This document shows positions 5,533-6,921 of a DNA stretch of 6,921 bases, piece by piece (within the stretch, counting starts at the first letter, position 1; each line of letters begins with the position of its first letter). A program made the position numbers and the translations under genes. The DNA comes from Bauldia sp. (GTDB taxonomy: Bacteria; Pseudomonadota; Alphaproteobacteria; Rhizobiales; Kaistiaceae). The stretch spans positions 1 to 6,921 of the forward strand of contig JAGRKY010000330.1 in the NCBI GenBank assembly GCA_020442095.1. The letters are read 5' to 3'. The notes beneath the pieces are model-generated. The model had not been told where the DNA came from and searched no databases. It saw nothing but the letters and a program-made list of their open reading frames with translations.

Positions 5533-6921
5533 CGTCCGGCCTCCTCGACGGCGGCCGCGGATTCGGGTGCTCCGGCAGGCGCAGGCGCCGCGCCCTCGCG
5601 TACCGCACCGATCCGCCGCATCAGGTAGACCATGCCGCGGGCGGTCTGGACGACCGAGAGCTTGAGGAACCAGAGGCTTCCCCGGATGATCCCGATATTG
5701 ACCCGCCGCGACTCCTGGAAGTCGCTCCATTGCTGCGAGTTGGCGAAGAGGAGATCGGCGATCAGCCGGAAATGACTCGCCTTTTGCGGCATGAAGCGAC
5801 AGCCGACGACCAGCGCATTGTCCTCCATGACGGAGCTGCGGATCGACAGCGGCAGCGTATGGCCGTCGATCTTCGACGCGGGTTCGAAGCTGATGCTCGA
5901 GAGGCGGGCCTTGTCGAGATGCGGGATGGCGCTGGCGAGGACCTTGATGCGGGCGCCGCCGATCGAAACGTCTTCGATCGATGCCGGGATCACCTCGTCG
6001 CCATAGTGGAAGTCACAGCGCTTGACGATCTCGACGCGGTGGCTGCTTTGCGGATTCCGCCGTTCGGAAACGACGCCGAGGGCGCAGCCGACCATCAGCA
6101 GATTGAGCATGTTCCATGCGCCGACGACGAGGACAACGTCGGCCTCGTAGGGCTCCCAGATCAGCCGCCAGGCGGTCATCGCGACCCCGAGCAGCAGCAC
6201 CGCGAAGATGATGTAGAAGGGGCCTCCGAGTTCCGAAATGTAGTTCCGGTCGAGCTTCTCGTCCTTGGCGGTGACCTTGAAGGTGGGCTTGCGCGGATTC
6301 ATCACCACCGAGATCAGCGCCGGTAGCAGGTAGACGGACTGGATCAGCTCGTAGAGCTCGGAGATCCACGGCCACCGGTAGCGGCCGTAGAGGTAGTTCT
6401 GCATCACCAGGTTGACGATCATGTACATCAGCGTATAGGCGGCGAATTCGCCACCCGACGCGACGAAGATCTCGGCCCCGAAGAAGAGATAGAAGAGGGG
6501 CGAGATCAGGAAGGTCATGCGCGAGATCGGGAACAGCCAGAACAGCGTGCTCGACATGTAGGCGAAGCGCTGTGACAGGTGGAGCCCACGCTTGAGAGGC
6601 GGGAAGCGGAAGCGCAGGATCTGCATCATGCCCTGGGCCCACCGCGTCCGCTGGCCGATGAAGCTGGCGAAGGTGGTGGGCTGGAGGCCGGCGATCAGCG
6701 GCTTGTCGACATAGATGCTGGTATAGCCCTTGCCGTGGAGCTCGAGCGCCGTCTCGCAATCCTCGGTGATGCTGATGCCCGAGAAACCGCCGGTTACGGC
6801 GAGCGCGGTGCGCCGCAGGACGGCGGCCGAGCCGCAGAAGAAGGACGCGTTCCACTTGTCGAGGCCGCGCTGGATGATGCCGTAGAACATCTCGTTCTCG
6901 GACGGCATCTTGTCGAAGGTC
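5529..6921 (-). CDS. bcsA: Cellulose synthase catalytic subunit BcsA (CelA), 5' part missing
   Basis: BcsA is an inner-membrane family 2 glycosyltransferase. It adds glucose from UDP-glucose to beta-1,4-glucan and secretes the chain through its own membrane channel. The window holds 463 codons up to TGA at 5531-5529; the N-terminal membrane helices and first part of the GT domain lie beyond the right edge. Counting from the Met codon at 6908, visible motifs are FFCGS (23-27), TED (48-50, catalytic base motif), QRTRW (86-90, the QxxRW acceptor motif) and FKVTAKDE (210-217, the gating loop). Hydrophobic helices lie near 114-150, 156-175, 232-251 and 258-280. A PilZ domain follows from about 283, with DVSIGG (313-318) matching the second c-di-GMP motif. 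The first motif is unusual: QSSHR where RxxxR is expected, with an Arg pair just before it. The tail is Ala/Pro-rich. The order and spacing of motifs match Rhodobacter sphaeroides BcsA closely. It overlaps bcsB by four bases. The Met at 6908 is internal, since the frame is open to the window edge and upstream residues fit the family. Confidence 0.97.
   Translation of the reverse strand, partial: TFDKMPSENEMFYGIIQRGLDKWNASFFCGSAAVLRRTALAVTGGFSGISITEDCETALELHGKGYTSIYVDKPLIAGLQPTTFASFIGQRTRWAQGMMQILRFRFPPLKRGLHLSQRFAYMSSTLFWLFPISRMTFLISPLFYLFFGAEIFVASGGEFAAYTLMYMIVNLVMQNYLYGRYRWPWISELYELIQSVYLLPALISVVMNPRKPTFKVTAKDEKLDRNYISELGGPFYIIFAVLLLGVAMTAWRLIWEPYEADVVLVVGAWNMLNLLMVGCALGVVSERRNPQSSHRVEIVKRCDFHYGDEVIPASIEDVSIGGARIKVLASAIPHLDKARLSSISFEPASKIDGHTLPLSIRSSVMEDNALVVGCRFMPQKASHFRLIADLLFANSQQWSDFQESRRVNIGIIRGSLWFLKLSVVQTARGMVYLMRRIGAVREGAAPAPAGAPESAAAVEEAGR
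5540..5546 (-). promoter_or_regulatory. Ribosome binding site of bcsB
   Basis: On the minus strand GAGGAGG lies seven bases before the ATG at 5532, inside the last codons of bcsA. It is a strong Shine-Dalgarno match and fixes this ATG as the start, against a longer open frame that begins upstream within bcsA. Confidence 0.88.

Noticed and set aside
3827..5608. A 593-codon minus-strand frame within bcsB
   Set aside because: Shifted-frame shadow of bcsB with an Arg/Pro/His-rich product; no signal or domain.
4027..5628. A 533-codon open frame on the plus strand opposite bcsB
   Set aside because: It mirrors a real GC-rich gene; the product is Arg/Gly/Asp-rich with no recognisable domain, and bcsB is certain.
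5530..5730. Upstream extension of bcsB to an ATG at 5730
   Set aside because: It would overlap bcsA by about 200 bases, adds Arg-rich residues before the signal peptide, and ignores the strong ribosome binding site at 5540-5546.
6013..6855. A 280-codon minus-strand frame within bcsA
   Set aside because: Out of frame with BcsA, whose catalytic motifs are all present in the other frame.
1..6921. A new defence or mobile system, CRISPR array or RNA gene
   Set aside because: The whole window is explained by four overlapping cellulose genes; no spacer-type repeats, transposase or structured non-coding gap was seen.

Overview
The window is one compact block of a bacterial cellulose-synthesis operon, read entirely on the minus strand. 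In transcription order (right to left) it holds the 3' part of bcsA (cellulose synthase catalytic subunit), complete bcsB (periplasmic partner), complete bcsZ (family 8 endoglucanase) and the 5' part of a gene for a membrane-anchored tetratricopeptide-repeat (TPR) protein. Every base lies in a coding region. No tRNA, rRNA, insertion sequence, CRISPR array, terminator or promoter is visible. Both window ends cut a gene.

The organism is a GC-rich alphaproteobacterium, most likely of the Hyphomicrobiales/Rhizobiales. The signs are strong GC-ending codon use, a BcsA close to the Rhodobacter/Agrobacterium type, and the order bcsA-bcsB-bcsZ-TPR with no bcsC barrel gene and no bcsD in between. This resembles the celABC-type (type III) cellulose operons of Agrobacterium and Rhizobium relatives. 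The genus cannot be read from the sequence.

Layout: bcsA 5529-6921 (5' end missing), bcsB 2980-5532, bcsZ 1928-2983, TPR protein 1-1937 (3' end missing). Each stop codon overlaps the next start: ATGA at bcsA/bcsB, GTGA at bcsB/bcsZ, and a 10-base overlap at bcsZ/TPR. Translation is therefore probably coupled and the proteins made together. Strong Shine-Dalgarno sequences precede bcsB and bcsZ; the one before the TPR gene is weak.

How they work together: BcsA polymerises glucose from UDP-glucose at the inner membrane and threads the glucan through its own channel, normally under c-di-GMP control through its PilZ domain. BcsB, anchored by a C-terminal helix, receives the chain in the periplasm. 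BcsZ trims misplaced or tangled glucan there. The TPR protein probably scaffolds the periplasmic or outer-envelope part of the path. The core is a known system. Points worth a second look are a non-canonical first c-di-GMP motif in PilZ, an Asn where the GH8 catalytic base Asp is expected in BcsZ, two in-frame tandem repeat arrays in BcsB, and the two Cys pairs and inserted linker of the poorly described TPR protein.
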